Notes under the pieces: generated by a model | Database searches by the model: none | What the model was told of the DNA's origin: nothing | What the model saw: only the letters and a program-made list of their open reading frames with translations | NCBI RefSeq assembly: GCF_964199755.1 | Contig: NC_133901.1 | Location: forward strand, 23,965,583-24,029,582 | Origin: Larus michahellis | Lineage: Eukaryota > Chordata > Aves > Charadriiformes > Laridae | Length of the DNA stretch: 64,000 nucleotides | Reading direction: 5' to 3' | Translations under genes and position numbers: made by a program | Shown here: positions 27,501 to 42,500 of the stretch, one piece after another | How positions within the stretch are numbered: the stretch's first letter is position 1 | How the letters are laid out: the number at the start of each line of letters is the position of its first letter

Positions 27501-30500
27501 AAACGCACAGCTAAACTCCCTGGTAAAGACAAGATCTGTAGACCAAGAACAAGACATCAGGGAAATACAAAGCAGCTCTGTGAGCAGCAGAACTAATGAA
27601 GCCTAATTTCCATTTTAACTCTTCCACAGCCAGGCTTCATATTCTCTTCCTCTCACAGACTCTCTACTGCTCCAATAAGGGTGCGCTTACACTGAAGCTT
27701 TTCTCAATACTAAGAAGCAAGAAAACTGAAGCTGTTCCATCATTAGACCCACCAATGGAACCTCTCTAAGTCTTACTAAATGCTTAGGAAACATTTTGGT
27801 TTGGAGACCTTTATCTTTCTAAGAAATTTGGTGGAAATCAGCCTATGGTTGGAAATGTTATTCCTGAAAAAGTTGGTAAATGCATGCACATGCAATTCAC
27901 GGCACATTTACAAAGGACTTGTTTCCTTAGGTAAGCAAGTTCAAAGCTGTTTTGCTGCAACATTACTACAAGAATTCAATACAAGTCTTTTAGGACCACA
28001 CTTATAATGCTATGGAAGTATGCTTTACCCAAGGTAAGTATGAAAGTAAGCTCTGAAGCATAAGCGCAATTAAAAGGCAAACTGTTTAGTGCCAGCTGTG
28101 AGATAGCATCTCTAGCCCAACACATCTCAAACTAGGGTGCCCAGAAACAGAATTTTCTAACTTTCATAGCCACTTTTGAAATATTGTGTCCTAAAATAAA
28201 ATGCATTTCAAAGAATTTTGATAATTTACAGATGATTCAGAGTATTTGTGCAGATAGGTGTTTAGAGACAAATATAAATTTCTTTATTATAATATAACAT
28301 TTTTAGAAAACTACAAAACTTACGTATTTCGCAGTTTGCACCAACCCATCCATGTGGACAATGGCAGGTGTAACCACCAGGCTGATCTATGCAAGTTCCA
28401 GCATGGTGACATGGGTTGCTGTCACAGTCATTTACATCAATTTCACATTCTTCACCTTATATCAGACAAAAAACAACAAAAACCAAACTTCTATATAGAG
28501 GGTGCGTCATGTGGCAGGTACATCACCAGTCATTTAATTTTTGCTGTAGCTGCAAAACACCTTATAGCTCAATAGCATCTTTATTCTCATAACATCAGAA
28601 GTATTATATAACTGTTTCAATAGATAAGTCTCATATAGCCATCAAGAAGGAAATATAATGCTCATTCAACCAGGTGAAAATGAAGTCTGAGGGCCAACTG
28701 ACTTGACTAAACTCACACAGATTATGCGTGAATCATTTCTTTAAATACAAGTTCCATCTCAACAAAACATAGTATAACAACATCACGTATATTCTGAAGT
28801 GTTATACAATACTGTAGATAATCAGTGCCTCTGAGAAACAGCCACTGTACAAAGGAAAGCTAATTTTTTTCCAAAAAAATGCCCTTTAATTAGCACAGAT
28901 CAGAAAGCGTGATTTGATCTACAAAACAGCTACAAATGGGATTATCTATTACTATCACATTGGATATTACCTTACATGACTCACAGAGCATGAGGTTGTA
29001 AATTCTCTTTACAGCAGATATTTGGACTACACCAATTATGTCAGTTTAAATACAAGGCCAAAGGATTAAATGGGCTGCTTACCATTAGTCTGAAAGTGTA
29101 AATTGATTCATAACAAGCACTTTAGGGCTTTGAGCAATTGCACGTTAAGCTAACGAAATGAGTTGTTTCTTCAGCTTGCAGTAACTAAGGTCAATGTTAA
29201 AACATTTTCCAGTTTCAACAGTGTCCAATTAGTATATTGGCTTACCTGGAAGTCTTCAAAATGTTGTTTTTAAAATGCAATCTACACTCAAGCAGTAAGG
29301 TCATAAGGCACGTTAAATATCTGTTAGCTTGGTGAATTCTCTTTAGTAACAGGCTTTTTTTGCTGCAAAATTTTTGAAATTCAAAGAAGTTGCAAGTAAT
29401 ATCAAGAACTTTTCATTCTCCCTAAACCGATTACAATTCAGCAAAGTCCAAATGAATTTGTTTCCTTAAAGAGATACAGTCCTACTTGCTATTTGTTTTC
29501 TTTTGGACACAGTGAACACTGACAACTAGATGTTCTGCGTAATGTACAAGTTACTTGCCTGTATATCCAGGTGCACAAATACATGTCGCATTTAGACCCT
29601 CACTGTCACAAGTGCCACCGTTCTGACAGTTGATGTTAACACAAGGATCTTTGTATAGTTCACAGTGCCTTCCTGAAAAGGTAAAATTGGTAAATGCCTT
29701 TAACATGGCCTATACTGACAGCATGAAATCAGTACATGCGATAACTCAACTTCACCTGGATGAGCACAATGACGTGCAGCCTTCAAACCAGTCCTATTAG
29801 GCTAATGTAAGACTAAAGGCATGTATTTGATGGTGCCTAAACCTTTTGCACACATGCCTCCTCTCTGCTCTTCCCACCCACCAGGGCTTTGGGATAAGAG
29901 GGGTAGGACTGCTGGAGCGTCTATGAAAAACCAATGCTGTAATAAAGCATAATCTGATTGGCTATCTTATATTCTTCAATCAAATGTAAACAATAATTGT
30001 CTTGAGTAAGAATTTTATGTAATAACTTCTTTAATAACATACCTAATCATTCTGATGCCTTTCTGACTTTTGCAGGAAACAGAGGAGTACAACTAAGGCA
30101 ATAATAAGAGAAAATAATTTATTCAAATGTATAGCTAAAAGTAAATAATTGGGCGGCTCAACTTCATGCCACTACCTTGGCTCTTTCATTCTCAGGTGTA
30201 GGCTATGTGAATTCAGCAGCTTTGCCTTGCAGAAGACAGTGCAAGCCGTATCTGGCATACACAACATAAAGCACAGCGCATTCCCACCTGGGGATGGGAG
30301 GGAAGGCTCTGCTGCCACTGCTACATGCATCATTTTCTCTGGATCTACTTTTCAGATAAAACCAGAAAAATTAACACATGAACGATCGAATCAGTGCATG
30401 GACAGCACTGAAACATGAAAAAAATAAATGTACATATGTGAATAATGAATGATTGGTGTAAGGTTTAAGTCTAATTCTAAGTCTTATCAGCATTTTTTGC

Positions 30501-33500
30501 TTGGGAATGAATCCAAAGTGACCACTTAGCTAAAATCCGAAGTTATCTTCAAGTATTCCCATTCTTATAATTTTTTCAAGAATTTCAACAAACTGAAAAG
30601 CAGGACAAGATTCTGAATGCTTCCATGTGATAACACAAATTACAAGCACCTTTTTCACTTTTTAATGTGGTACATGTTTCTAAATTCTTACTGTCCTGAA
30701 AACTGTAAAGATGCACAGTCAACAGAAGCATAAACTCATATTGTTTATTATGTATAAAAACTGCAACACAGCTTTGGCATCAGGAAAATGTTTCTAGTCA
30801 CAAGGCAGTGAATGACAGTGAAGGAATTATGTTGCTTGTGGAGATTACAGCACATACAGCGATGGAGGACTAGAAGAGGTTAGACAAATTCATGTGACAA
30901 GTGGACGTGCAGCTGCCTTTCCAACCTCTCTTATGAATACCAGTTGTGTTGCACTGGAATTGGACAGTCTGTGAATTTGAAGAGTATGAGCCATATTTGA
31001 AGAGGATGAACTATACAGAGGCAAAATTAGTGAGAAAATAGAGTCTTTAGAGAAAAGAATATGAGAGAAAAATCAATACAAAAAAAGGAAGAAATTTGAC
31101 ACATAATATATCAGATGTATGTATACAAGCAAATTTATTTAATGAGCGATCAATTAAAAGAAATTAACTTAGTTCTCTAGTGTTCAACACTGCAGTTATG
31201 TACAGCAATGCAAGCTTACGAGTTATATGAAAACAATCATCTCAAGTTAATATTGATACTTTTAAAAATATATTAAAGCAATTTATTTTAAATGTGTATA
31301 TATTTTATATAGATACATATATATACACACACAGAGACACACACGTACTCACCTGCTACAGACCTGCTGAAATAATTTGATCAGTCTGACAGTAGCAAAA
31401 AGGCAGAGCACTCTAGTCTGAGCATCTGAATACTGAATATTTTAAGCATTGAATACTTTAAGTACTGGAATGAAGAAAGCTCAGTCATCAGCAAAAACTG
31501 CTTACAGGACCAGGTCCCTGCTTTCATTTAAAGCAAAATGTGCTGCACTCTCCGTGCCTTCAGCTGCTTGCACAGGTCGGATGAGAACAGAACATGAAGT
31601 CATAACATTATGCTTAAGTGCTCTTTAAACTGCCACCAAAAGCTGAGGGTCATTTCCTCACTAAGCCTCTAAAATGATGAATTCTGTATCTATTGTCAAA
31701 GAGCAGTGCAATCACCAGCATGAAATACATATTTAGCCTCAAGCAGATGTTAAGTGAGTGTTACTTATCAACGCAGATAAGGACTGATATGCTTAATGAG
31801 AAAATGCTGGGGTAATATTCCTTAAAACATAGTCATTCTATGCAAAATAGATATAGTTTTTAATACTAATAACATAAAAAATTACATTCAAAAATGTTCT
31901 CACAGCGTGATTCAAAACAACACACCAAAAAAGTATCATTTTAGTTCTCCACAGAGGGACATGTGGCAGACAGCTGATATGTGCTACTCTGTGTAAAGCT
32001 AAAAGCTACTGCAAGATAAAAGATTTTGTATAGCAAAACACATACTTTTCTACTCCATTTTATAAATTACTTAATAAATGCCAAAGACCCATTCCATTCA
32101 AACATATCTAGGAATAGCTGCAGTTAACATGGGAAAGCAGTCACAGACCTACTACTGTCTCCGGGCTTTATGGTCTTCTAAATGAACAATCAACATAAAA
32201 CTTTCATTTTTACTCCTTTGTGCTAATTTGTTTTAAATACTAATCTTTTATTACTATGTTTTTACCTCAATTCACTATAGAAAATAAATTAAAAAAGAAT
32301 TTGGAAAGCCCTCCATGTAATGGCTCCTGACAATAACCGATAAAAAATTTTATTTAACAGTTACATTATCTTTTAAAAACTCATCACTTTCTAACATATC
32401 TCAAAGACAGCAGAAAAAAAGTACACCTAAGAAGAAGAGAGAGAATCCATTTTTACCCAGACAAGGACATGCATTCCTCACAGACCAGCTAAACCTGAAC
32501 TACTCATTTGAATAAAAATTATGGGATCTGGACCTACACTGAAGTTTGTTTCCATTAATTTTAGATGGGGAATTTATTTCTGCTCAATGGAGGATATTGT
32601 ATATCTCTGTTTGTAACAGCGACGACCATAACAAATACATACAGCAATTAAAAAACCAAGAGGCAAACGCCATCCTACCTTCATACTCCGCCAGGCACGC
32701 ACACTCATAGCCGTTGACGAGGTCTCTGCAGGTGGCTCCATTCTGGCAGGGTGCAGAAAGGCATTCGTTATATTCCTCTTCGCAGTAAAGGCCGTGGTAA
32801 CCTAAATCACACAAAGAGGAAATAAAATGAGCTATGAAACACATGCCAGTAAAAATTAACAGTTAAGCAACTAGAGACTGCGGGCGGATGTTTGCTAATT
32901 GAAATATACTGTGCAGACAGCAAGGCCGTAAACACGGAGGCTGGTGACCAAGCCCACTAGGAACAATGCGAATAACCCCACTCTGACTGTAGCAAGGAAT
33001 AAACTAATACGGATGTATCTCCTAGCTTCCTTGGATCCGCGCATCAAAGACACCTTTCGTCTAAGCGGTGATAATCGTGTAACAGCGGTTAGAATGACAA
33101 TGTATTTTAACTTTAATGCTGTACAATGTCAAAACACTGTAGAAGTATTAAGATACTTAATTTTTACAGTGTTCCCAAGAAGTAGGCAAGTATTATGGTC
33201 TGATTATACAGACAAAGAAAGCACAGAAAAGTTATGAGACGTACTAATGGCCACCAAGTCATTTGTGTCATGAGGAAAGAAATAAGGAGTCAATCCACTT
33301 GAAATTGCATTTTTCTCATTATTTAGTGTGTCATATGATCATCAGTCTTAACAGCAGTTGAAATTACTTTCTAGATATAGTGTATCAGGTCAAAGTAGTA
33401 CCTACTTGTTGTAAGTAACAGCACAAATTAGTATAGCGTAGCAGCAGAAATAAACTAGCTGTAATGCTAAAATATGTTTGCCTGATTATATTGGTTACTT

Positions 33501-36500
33501 GGTATTAAATATGAAGAATCATAAGACTGGTCATTTTGAAGACTATTATATTTGATGTCGACGTTTATTTAATTCTTCTCCAATAGACCCAGGTTATATT
33601 TTTGTTAATAGAAAGCTTCCTCTCTTGTTTCTTTTTACTTTTTCTTTCCCTTTCTTTCCTTTTTTCTTTTTCTTTTTTCTTTCTTAAGATAGGGGCTTTG
33701 CAACTCCAGAAAGAATGTCTAAATTTATAGGCAATTAATTCATCAACAAGAAAAAAAAAGAAAATAGATCGTTCGTAATGCTTAGTAAGTACAAATGATG
33801 CGTGTTTTCCCCCAAATTCTCACAGAACCATAGAAAATAGGAGAAATGGCACCTCCAGGCACCATTCCAATCCCTCCTCCCCTTCCCTCTAATGGATAAC
33901 TCAAAATAAAACTGTATGAAGATACAACAGATGTTAGTACTACACAAGATGTCTATGCAATAATACCCATTTGATTTTGCAAAAAACTGCCTTTTCATAG
34001 TGAATAGTTAGTTGGACTAGTAGCTTATTAAGAAACATTTCAGAACTACTTTCTCCAAAGCTGTCAGCCAGGAAATACAGACTTAATTATGCTAAATATT
34101 ATGGGTTTTCTTATTAGCCTATGATGAATTTTATCTAGCTTATCATGTAGGGAAATTTCTTTATGTAGTGACATCTGTAGCCAACATACAAACCATCAAA
34201 ATCAGAACTTAAAAAAAAAAAAATGCATGGGAATTCCCTGTGTTGAACAGAGATGTATTTAGATATTTTGAGGAAAAAAAAAAAAAAATGTTTTCCACGT
34301 GTTACACACTTCTCACCTTTCAAAGGGAGAAAAGGGAAATTTGCAACGGTATAGTTGCCTGGTTTCCAAAATCAACGTGAACTATCGCATCACCTCCTTA
34401 GGATTAAGAGAGCCCACGCTGCCAGATGCTGCACACGCTGAGGGAAAGATATTTTCTCTCTCCACGAGAGGGCAGCTCTCGCCCACACACCATTTCACCC
34501 TCATCGTCCTCACCCCGGTGCCCGCGGCTTCCTCCTGCTGTAACGGCTGCGGTGGAGAAGGTTCTGCCGTGGGAGCAGGCACCCGAGGGAGAGGCGTGTT
34601 TCTTCTCATGGAGCTAAGAGGCACCACATCATTCTTAACAAGCGTTTCCCTTTGTATTACTACTTTTGAATTATACTGATATATAAACCATTTATTATAC
34701 TGAATTCATACATATATCCTCAAAAAGACCACATAAATAATGTTTATATTTTCACCAAAGAATTTAGTTGGAAACAGGAGAATTCTTTGTAGATAACTTC
34801 AGAATAACAGACTCTAGGATGGTTGCTTCCTCTCTTTCTAGTAACATTATGATTTGTGGCATAACATTTCTGTGGACATATTCAGAAAGAAAGAAACAAT
34901 ACCTACATTGACAACACTTTTCCAGCTGCTCTGTCCTGAACAGGGGAAAAAAGCACATTGGGCCTTGCAGCTTCAAAAAGGGCAACTAATATTATTAAAC
35001 CTTTTTTTTCCAGGTCACTAGAAATTGGATATGCCTTCAACAACAGCACCTTCACGAACTCAAGCAGAACTTGCCAATGATGGTCCTGTTCTGATGTGCT
35101 CTCTTCAGAGACTGGGGAATGGAAAGGGAACCTAAAAAACCCTAAAAAAGATGTCCCTGTGTTACCTCTTCTCCCTCTACATGACTGTCCTTCTGCTACT
35201 GGTCTTTACAAAGACAGGGACAGATGTGTTGCCACTCTCCTCTGGATTCCTAAGTCTGTCTTTCTCAAGCAACACGGAGGCTGCCTTGAAGAGGCCAGGG
35301 TATTTGCCAGGTGCTCACTGGCATGGTCTTCAGGTAGCTACATGCCAAGGTGCGCTCTCTTTGCATATGGCTATGTTAAAAACTGCAAAGGGAGAAAATA
35401 TGAAAGGGAACACAATCTGTGTCACGCAGGCTGATGAGGAGCAGCCATCAGTTTATGTCAAAGACTTTGAGAGCAGCTGACAGAGCAAAAGATACGGCAG
35501 TGCTTGTCAATGTCTTGAGAATATCTGCAATATCAGGTTAACAAACGAGAGAGGGAGAAGCTTACTATTCCCTTTATAAATCAATAAAGAACGACGTTGA
35601 AAGCTTTTGAGGCTTTCTGAGGCACTAGGTCCTCAACAGTGATTCCCTGGGCTTATCCACACTTAACATTTCAGCAAATTGAGGCAGCAGGACAAAAATC
35701 ACAACTTTATGGAAAGGCATAATGGGATAAAATACAATGCAAGAGAGCTCTATTTTGCAGGGAACAGCGTCAGATCATATATGGCTGCTCACTAACACAG
35801 TTGCATGTTATATAGTCAAGAAATAAATGTGTTCAGTTAAAGTCTACGCTTATATAGCAATTAAATAAGAGAGAGAAGAGCTGCTCCAGATGGCAGGATG
35901 GTAGGAAGGCATGCTTACCAGCCATGGCCAGATTGCATGGAGGACTGTCTTAACGTAGAAGTGGAAACAAGATGAGGAAACAGAGGCAATAAAGGGCTCA
36001 CAGACAGTCTGGAAGTGGAATTAACCTAAAGTCGTTTCTGCCAGAGCTTGCATTTCCTACCCCAGTTCCAAAATGTGAGAAGGAAAAGACAGAGAAAAGA
36101 AAAATTGCTATTGCTACAGACAAATGTTACACTTGCCTCTGCAAAGGCACTGAGGTAAACCTACGCTCCTATAGCCATCTATTAAGCTTCATGAGCAAAA
36201 AATCAAGCACAGCAGAAACATACTCCACAGTACTACTTCTGAAGTTGACTCCACTCTTCATACCCTGTGGAATTTTTTTCTGACGCAGGTCTTTTTCTTT
36301 TTCTCCACAATGTTCTATATGTGCTGTCATATGTATTTATAAAGTAGAGGGCAGGTGTTAATGTCCGTAACATGTGCTTTGCAGTTTTAAACTCCATACC
36401 CCTATGCCTTTAAGAAAGCCAAATGCAAAAGTTTGCTGCCATATAAAGTTATTCAATTTCTAGATAGATTGCTTTGCTTTGCTCCAGACAAAATTAAAAA

Positions 36501-39500
36501 GAATACATTAAATATTTGCATTTGAAATTGATAACAGTAGCCCTATTAAAATAATGAAGCATAAAGAGAGGAAAATGTTTAAAAGAAGGAAGAAACTGCT
36601 TTGGGATTCATGGACTAAATAAACATTCTATGAACAGACACAATGGGATCGCAGTGGTTTTATGAACCAGGCTCTAGATGAGAAATCCAAAAAATGAGCA
36701 CAAGAATTTTTATCAAGATTAGTTCTTTAACATGGGGTAAGCATAAAACACAACACAAACTGCATCTTATGTCCAAACACTGGGTATTTCTTTGTTATCT
36801 GTAAAGGGCCAGGTGATAAGTATTAATAATTTGGGTGTGTAAGCATATAGCTAAACATTTAAAGTTTCAGGTGCGACTGAAAAATCACACACATAATACA
36901 AAGCAGTTATCGTTGCATAGGCTTTGGAATTCCACAGAATCCTCTCTGCAAACATTTGATAAAGAAGTACTTTCAACTTAGAAATAACTTACACATTTTC
37001 TCACTCCATTCTGGAAATGAGAATATTCAAAAGTATTAGACTGCTTTCCACGTCAACATATACAAATTAGCTTTTCTAGTTAAGATACTAGATGATGTAG
37101 GTTATCCATAGCAATGCTCACAATGAAAGCCAAAACACACACACACACACACAAAAAAACCTAGTAGCAAATGCATGGTTTTGTGTGTTCCCCAAATTGT
37201 GCAGATATGCAAGTATAATAACTATCATGTATCATTCTTCAAATCTGTACACTGGCCAAAAAAGCATGGAAACCAAACTGCCTACCAAGCAAAGAGACTT
37301 TCATAGACCTTGGGCTAATTGGAACTATTCAAAATTCCTCTCTTGTTTAATTTTTGAGGCAGAAGTAACACGGATGAAAATCCAGGTGAGACTATGCCTG
37401 CTAGTAGAAACAGTGTGTAAAGGAAGGATGACATTTAGGTCACACATGTAAGCAAAACTCTGCAGCACTTTACATCCCTCTGACAAATACCTCAATAAAA
37501 AGAACATGACATCCTAGAACTGAATAAAAAGAATAATTGGCAGGTTCTAACATTTTTTAAAACAGTATGTTTCAGATATACCGTATAACCATATAGAAGA
37601 GAGTTCTAAAGTGTCATTTAATAAACTTACCATTAATATATCTAAAAAAAAATTTGTATATGAATTCAGGGACATGTCTGAAAGTGAAAGACTCCTGTAC
37701 AGAGAAGTCAGTAGTCTAGGAGCTGGCACACTGATGCTGAGAGCCTGCAAGCCAGAAAGCCTCAGGGTGAAGTGGCAGAAATTGTTTCTTTCCTACTAAT
37801 ATATGGTAATATCTTTATGTATTTCATCATGTTTATTATTAGTCCTTGATAATGTTACTAAACTGCATGCAAATTTTATTCATCCACTTTACAAGTAATC
37901 GTAACAGAGACTGTCAAAGTCATTGGAGGCAAAATTGTAAATAGAATCCAGTAAGTAGAATGAGAGACATAACTCATCCACTCTATCAAACTGCTTTGTG
38001 ATGAAGGTACAAAAAATGGGTTAGGCGATGCTCTATAGTCACTACTTTAGGGGTTTTTTTAGGAATTGGAAAAAAGGAATTCCCAAGTTTAATTGCTCAT
38101 CTGCCTTATATGCAATAATTACTCAAACCACTGGTAGAGTGTTTATTATGACGCCTTTTAAATGCTGATCTACGAAGAAGTTGACTCCCATTTATCCACT
38201 ATGCCTTTAGCTCATGAGGAAAATCCAGTTGGTCCAAATCCTGCTACTAAGATTGAAAAAATTAAAAAATTAAAAATTAAAACCCCCATAATGGTACATT
38301 CATAACAATGTACACAGGATCAGTATTCTTAAAAAAAAGCTCTTCATCAACCTCTGTTTTTTCAGTCAACCGTGGTTTCAGTCATATATTAAAAACCACT
38401 TACAGGTCAAAACATATTGATACATCTTGATCACTTTCCTTGTTGCCCGTCATTAGGCAGCCCCTCATCTCAATAGCTTCTCCATCCACTGTCGAGAATT
38501 TTCTTGACCATGCCCTAAGTGCTTGTACCATTCAATGGCTGGAAAAACAGCAGTTTTGTCTTATGAATCTGAACAAGTTAACAAAACACTTGCTAGCCAA
38601 TCGAGGAATAGGTTGATGCTGCCAAGTTACCATCATATTCCTACATGCAGAGTGCTTTTTCTCCTGTCTTTCCAGATTTTCTTTTAACTTCAGACCTTTG
38701 TTTCCTGTTCACTCCCTCTGCCATTTACTCCTTCTGAGGGCTGGGTGAGGAGAATAATATCCAAAATGAAGGGTAAATATTAAACTATTAAATTCTCAGT
38801 TCTAAAAATGAATTTAGGAAAACAGCACCTGGCAATTTCAACTACCTGCAATCAAAAAGATATTTTGCTAGACATGGAACTAATTATCAACTGATATGAA
38901 TTCTAGTCTGTGCTCTCGATAAGACAGGATATGCTAGCTCTATTTAAATATGATTAGGCCTGTTGCTCTTCATCTTAATACCCAATCCTTTTCTCTAAGG
39001 ATTCCTCTATTATGCAAATGAACAGCAAAGCAATTAAACACTTCAAAAAGGAAGACTGAAAATTTGTAATAAAAGAATTATCATCTTCACCTCCTGAAAC
39101 ATATAAAACAAACCACATGTTAGGAAACACTCTTCTGCATTACATAATGCCATTCTTCTGCTCAGCTGAAAACTGCCCACACCATTCATAGAAACATCTC
39201 AGTGGGAAACATTTGAGGTCCCTTAAACATCTGGACCTATCTTGCCACAAAAAAATACCTACCCTCTGCTTTCTGAAAAGTTGCAAGCAGAAAAATTGAG
39301 GATGCTTCCTGAAAAACTGCCCATAAAATGGAAGCTGCCTTTTTTTTGTTGTTGTTGTGGTTGGGTTTTTTACATGTAAGTTGATACATCTCAATGGTTA
39401 AAGCTCTTTCATGAGATTCTTATAATCCTATATGTATAAATTCACATCTGCTGGACAATAAATGAATTATGAGATAACACTACTCTGGTATTGCCTGCAT

Positions 39501-42500
39501 TTTACTTTCAAATTTTTCTCCTTTATAAAGAGGTATGTAATTTAATTATAAATCTGTCAAATCTAAAGTATAAATTTCCACTAGCTTCTGTTTATTTGTG
39601 AGTACCACTCCAAAAAAAACCAACTTCTAATGGTCTTTTCCTTGTCTCTAAATAGAAATTCTGACACCTTCTAAAAATGCTGCATTAGTAGATTTCATTA
39701 AAAACTCCCCATATCCACAAATAAAACTAATCCTTTTTGGTGGAGAAACAACTCAACATAAAATGCACAGAAGGTTAGTGTTTTCTATACCAGTTAAATT
39801 CAGACCTATCAGAATCAATGTAAGAAAACTAGATAGTCCAGAAAAGTTAGGACTGCTCGCTGAACTGAGTTCCAAAAATCACCTTTTTTCAACAGGCTTT
39901 ATAAAATTTTATCAAAACAGGCTTCGCTGTCATATCATATCATGTCATATCATATCACATCAGGATAATTTTATTATATAAGCACAAACTTTGTAACTGC
40001 ACTAAGTACTATACAGCCGGTTGTCTAACGTATAACAAAAAGCGTCTTCATTCCAAAAATCAAAACACACTGCACAAAGAACATTTCAACAAAACTGTGA
40101 AACAACACAACCGTGTTATGGCCTCCCTCTCAGGATAGCATACATCCCTGAGAATCTTGCTACACAACGTAACGCCTTAGGCTGAAACCTTTTCTTCCTA
40201 CGTTTATTGATTTAATGAGTAATGGCTTATTTTCAAAAATCAGTCCCACTATTCCTACAAAGTGATGAATGCTTTCATCCTTAAGCGGTTTCAAACTTTT
40301 CTCTCAACATCTGGAATTTCCTTGAAGATCAGATGCATCAGTTACTGAAAGCAACACTTTGAAGCGTGCACTCAATATCCCATCCAAGACAAAGACATTA
40401 GCTGGTAATTCTTTTGTCTTCAGGGATGTCTCTTCAGATGAAATACCAGTTTTATGGGCTACAGAATCTTAGATAAAATCTCAGTCTTCAAGTAAAATCA
40501 GAGAGTTCTCTGCGTTTCACCTTGCTCTAAAGCCATAAGAAGCAGAAGCAGCAAGCAGTGACATCTTTCTTCCTCAAAATGCCAATAATATATGGAAGTC
40601 AAATTAAACAGTTATTTTACTTTCTTTTTTGTCCTGAGATTCACTATCCTAATCTGAAGTGTTCTAGGAACAGATTGTGGGCTTCTTTTTTGGGAAGAAA
40701 AGGAGAAACTTTTTGGAAGAAAATGAAGATGACTTCTTTCTACGCACGGGCCAAAAAGAAAGCATCTGGATGTGGCACGTACTGACATTCAGACTCACCA
40801 CCTACAGGAGTGCTTGGCTACTTTGTGACTGACAGGTTACCTCCACATCCTGCTAAGTGAGAAGGAAGGAAAACGAACAGGATAATTGCAACTGGTTTCC
40901 CACAGGGAAGGCAAACAGCAGAGAGAAGGTATTCCTCTGAAAGGAGCTTCGGAGAACAACATGCATGTCACAGGGTTATGTATATGTGGAGCTACTATCT
41001 ATCCAATATCACTCCTTAGCTTATCCCTTGTACACTAGGGATGTATTTTCCCCTTAACTTCTGCAGCTTTATAGAAACAGACTTTCAAAAAAAAGGTGCC
41101 AAAATTATTCAAATGAAAACAAAGATTATTGGTTTTCACTCTGTAAGTGCTTAAGCAGTAGTGGATGTGCAGCACGCAATATCATTCATTCTATTATTTC
41201 ACCTATTAATTATCATTGCTAAAATGTATAAAGGGAGCTATAAGCACCCCAATATTCCGTTACATCAGTACAATGAAGCAAAATATCTAGAGCTAATCCA
41301 AATGCAACCCAGACACCATGCGCTGTTAGGCTCTATTATCAAACAGTTACCAGCTGAGTCTACTAGCTATGCTCACCTAAGCACTGGCACTGGAACTTCT
41401 TAAAAGAGATAATTTATGTCAATTTGTATGGCCGAACTAAACCCTTTGGGGTAAACAATTGTTTCTTTTCCATCTCTACCTTTGCTCAGTTACCTGGTTT
41501 GTTCCCACTCCTTCCCAAATGATCAGCGTCCCATTTTCCATCCTTGCTACCAAATTCTGCAATTTCAATGACACTGATACCTCACCTTAAAAAAGATTTA
41601 TCCTGCAGACTACGGTTTTATAATACAACGGTAGATATCAACCAAGCCATATGGATCTCAGTGGGTATTTTCAGTGCTCACTCTGCAATTTTTGATTTTA
41701 CAAATGTGATGTGTAGATTCCTATTATTATTCTAAACAGATAGAACATCTGCTCAATGTGTTTTACATACTGAAAAGAAAGAAAGAAAATAATTTTAAAC
41801 TATATACTGGAATCTACATATAAAAATATTAGAGGATTTACAAAACATGTAACTGGTACAAACCAGGTTTACAGAGGCATTTGTAGCTGGTTCCAACACT
41901 GCGACAAATGCCATGTGCACAAGGATTCAGAGCGCAGAAGTCAATCAGCTGAGCACATGTAGGTCCTGTAAATCCAGGACTACAACTGCAGGAGAAGGCA
42001 AGTCTATCTGCATAACAGGTTCCATTGTTCTGGCAGGGAGATGACGCACAAGGGTCTATTTTGTCTTCACAAGCAGTTCCTAAAAACCCTAAAAGAAATA
42101 AATGGTTTTCATAAGTAAACATTCTGGTATACGTACAATTTCAATAACTAAAGCAAGTTAAAAGTAAGCCATTGACACATCTATACTTCGCTTTTTTTTC
42201 TTCTATGAAAATTACAAAAAATACAGACTTTCTATATATACTAAACTCTAATTATACCCGTTAACATGGTATGATACAAGATGTTTCAGGCAGAATCGTA
42301 CTACCATATGACTAAGGCAGTGAAGTGCAAAAATATTGAATCTGACAGTGCTTATCCACTTTACAAAGTGTATCTGGCTAGAAAGACATTTTATAAAGAT
42401 CAGGAACAGACTAGCCTGGAAAAAAAAGCAGTCAAAACTGACCTTTTTTTCATTTTTCTTAATGCGTTTGTCATTCTTAACAACCTTTAAAGCAGCAACA

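Larger units (their letters stand above)
22255..28323 (-). other. DNER: DNER intron upstream of the transmembrane exon
   Basis: An intron of about 6.1 kb, GT-AG (donor 28322-28323, acceptor 22255-22256). It holds a (GT)n run at 23428-23449 and a CR1 3' end at 25663-25923. Open frames elsewhere are short and unsupported. Confidence 0.85.
32802..41863 (-). other. DNER: DNER intron between the EGF 7 and EGF 8 exons
   Basis: A GT-AG intron of about 9.1 kb. It contains a long pyrimidine tract (33617-33685), a small GC-rich patch (34,420-34,610), an (AC)n run (37135-37153) and a CATAT pentamer array (39931-39961). No nested coding gene is supported. Confidence 0.85.

Noticed and set aside
33824..33890. 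Possible CR1 start (CACAGAACCATAGAAAA)
   Set aside because: Only a short resemblance to the CR1 3' terminus; the following sequence does not continue as CR1.
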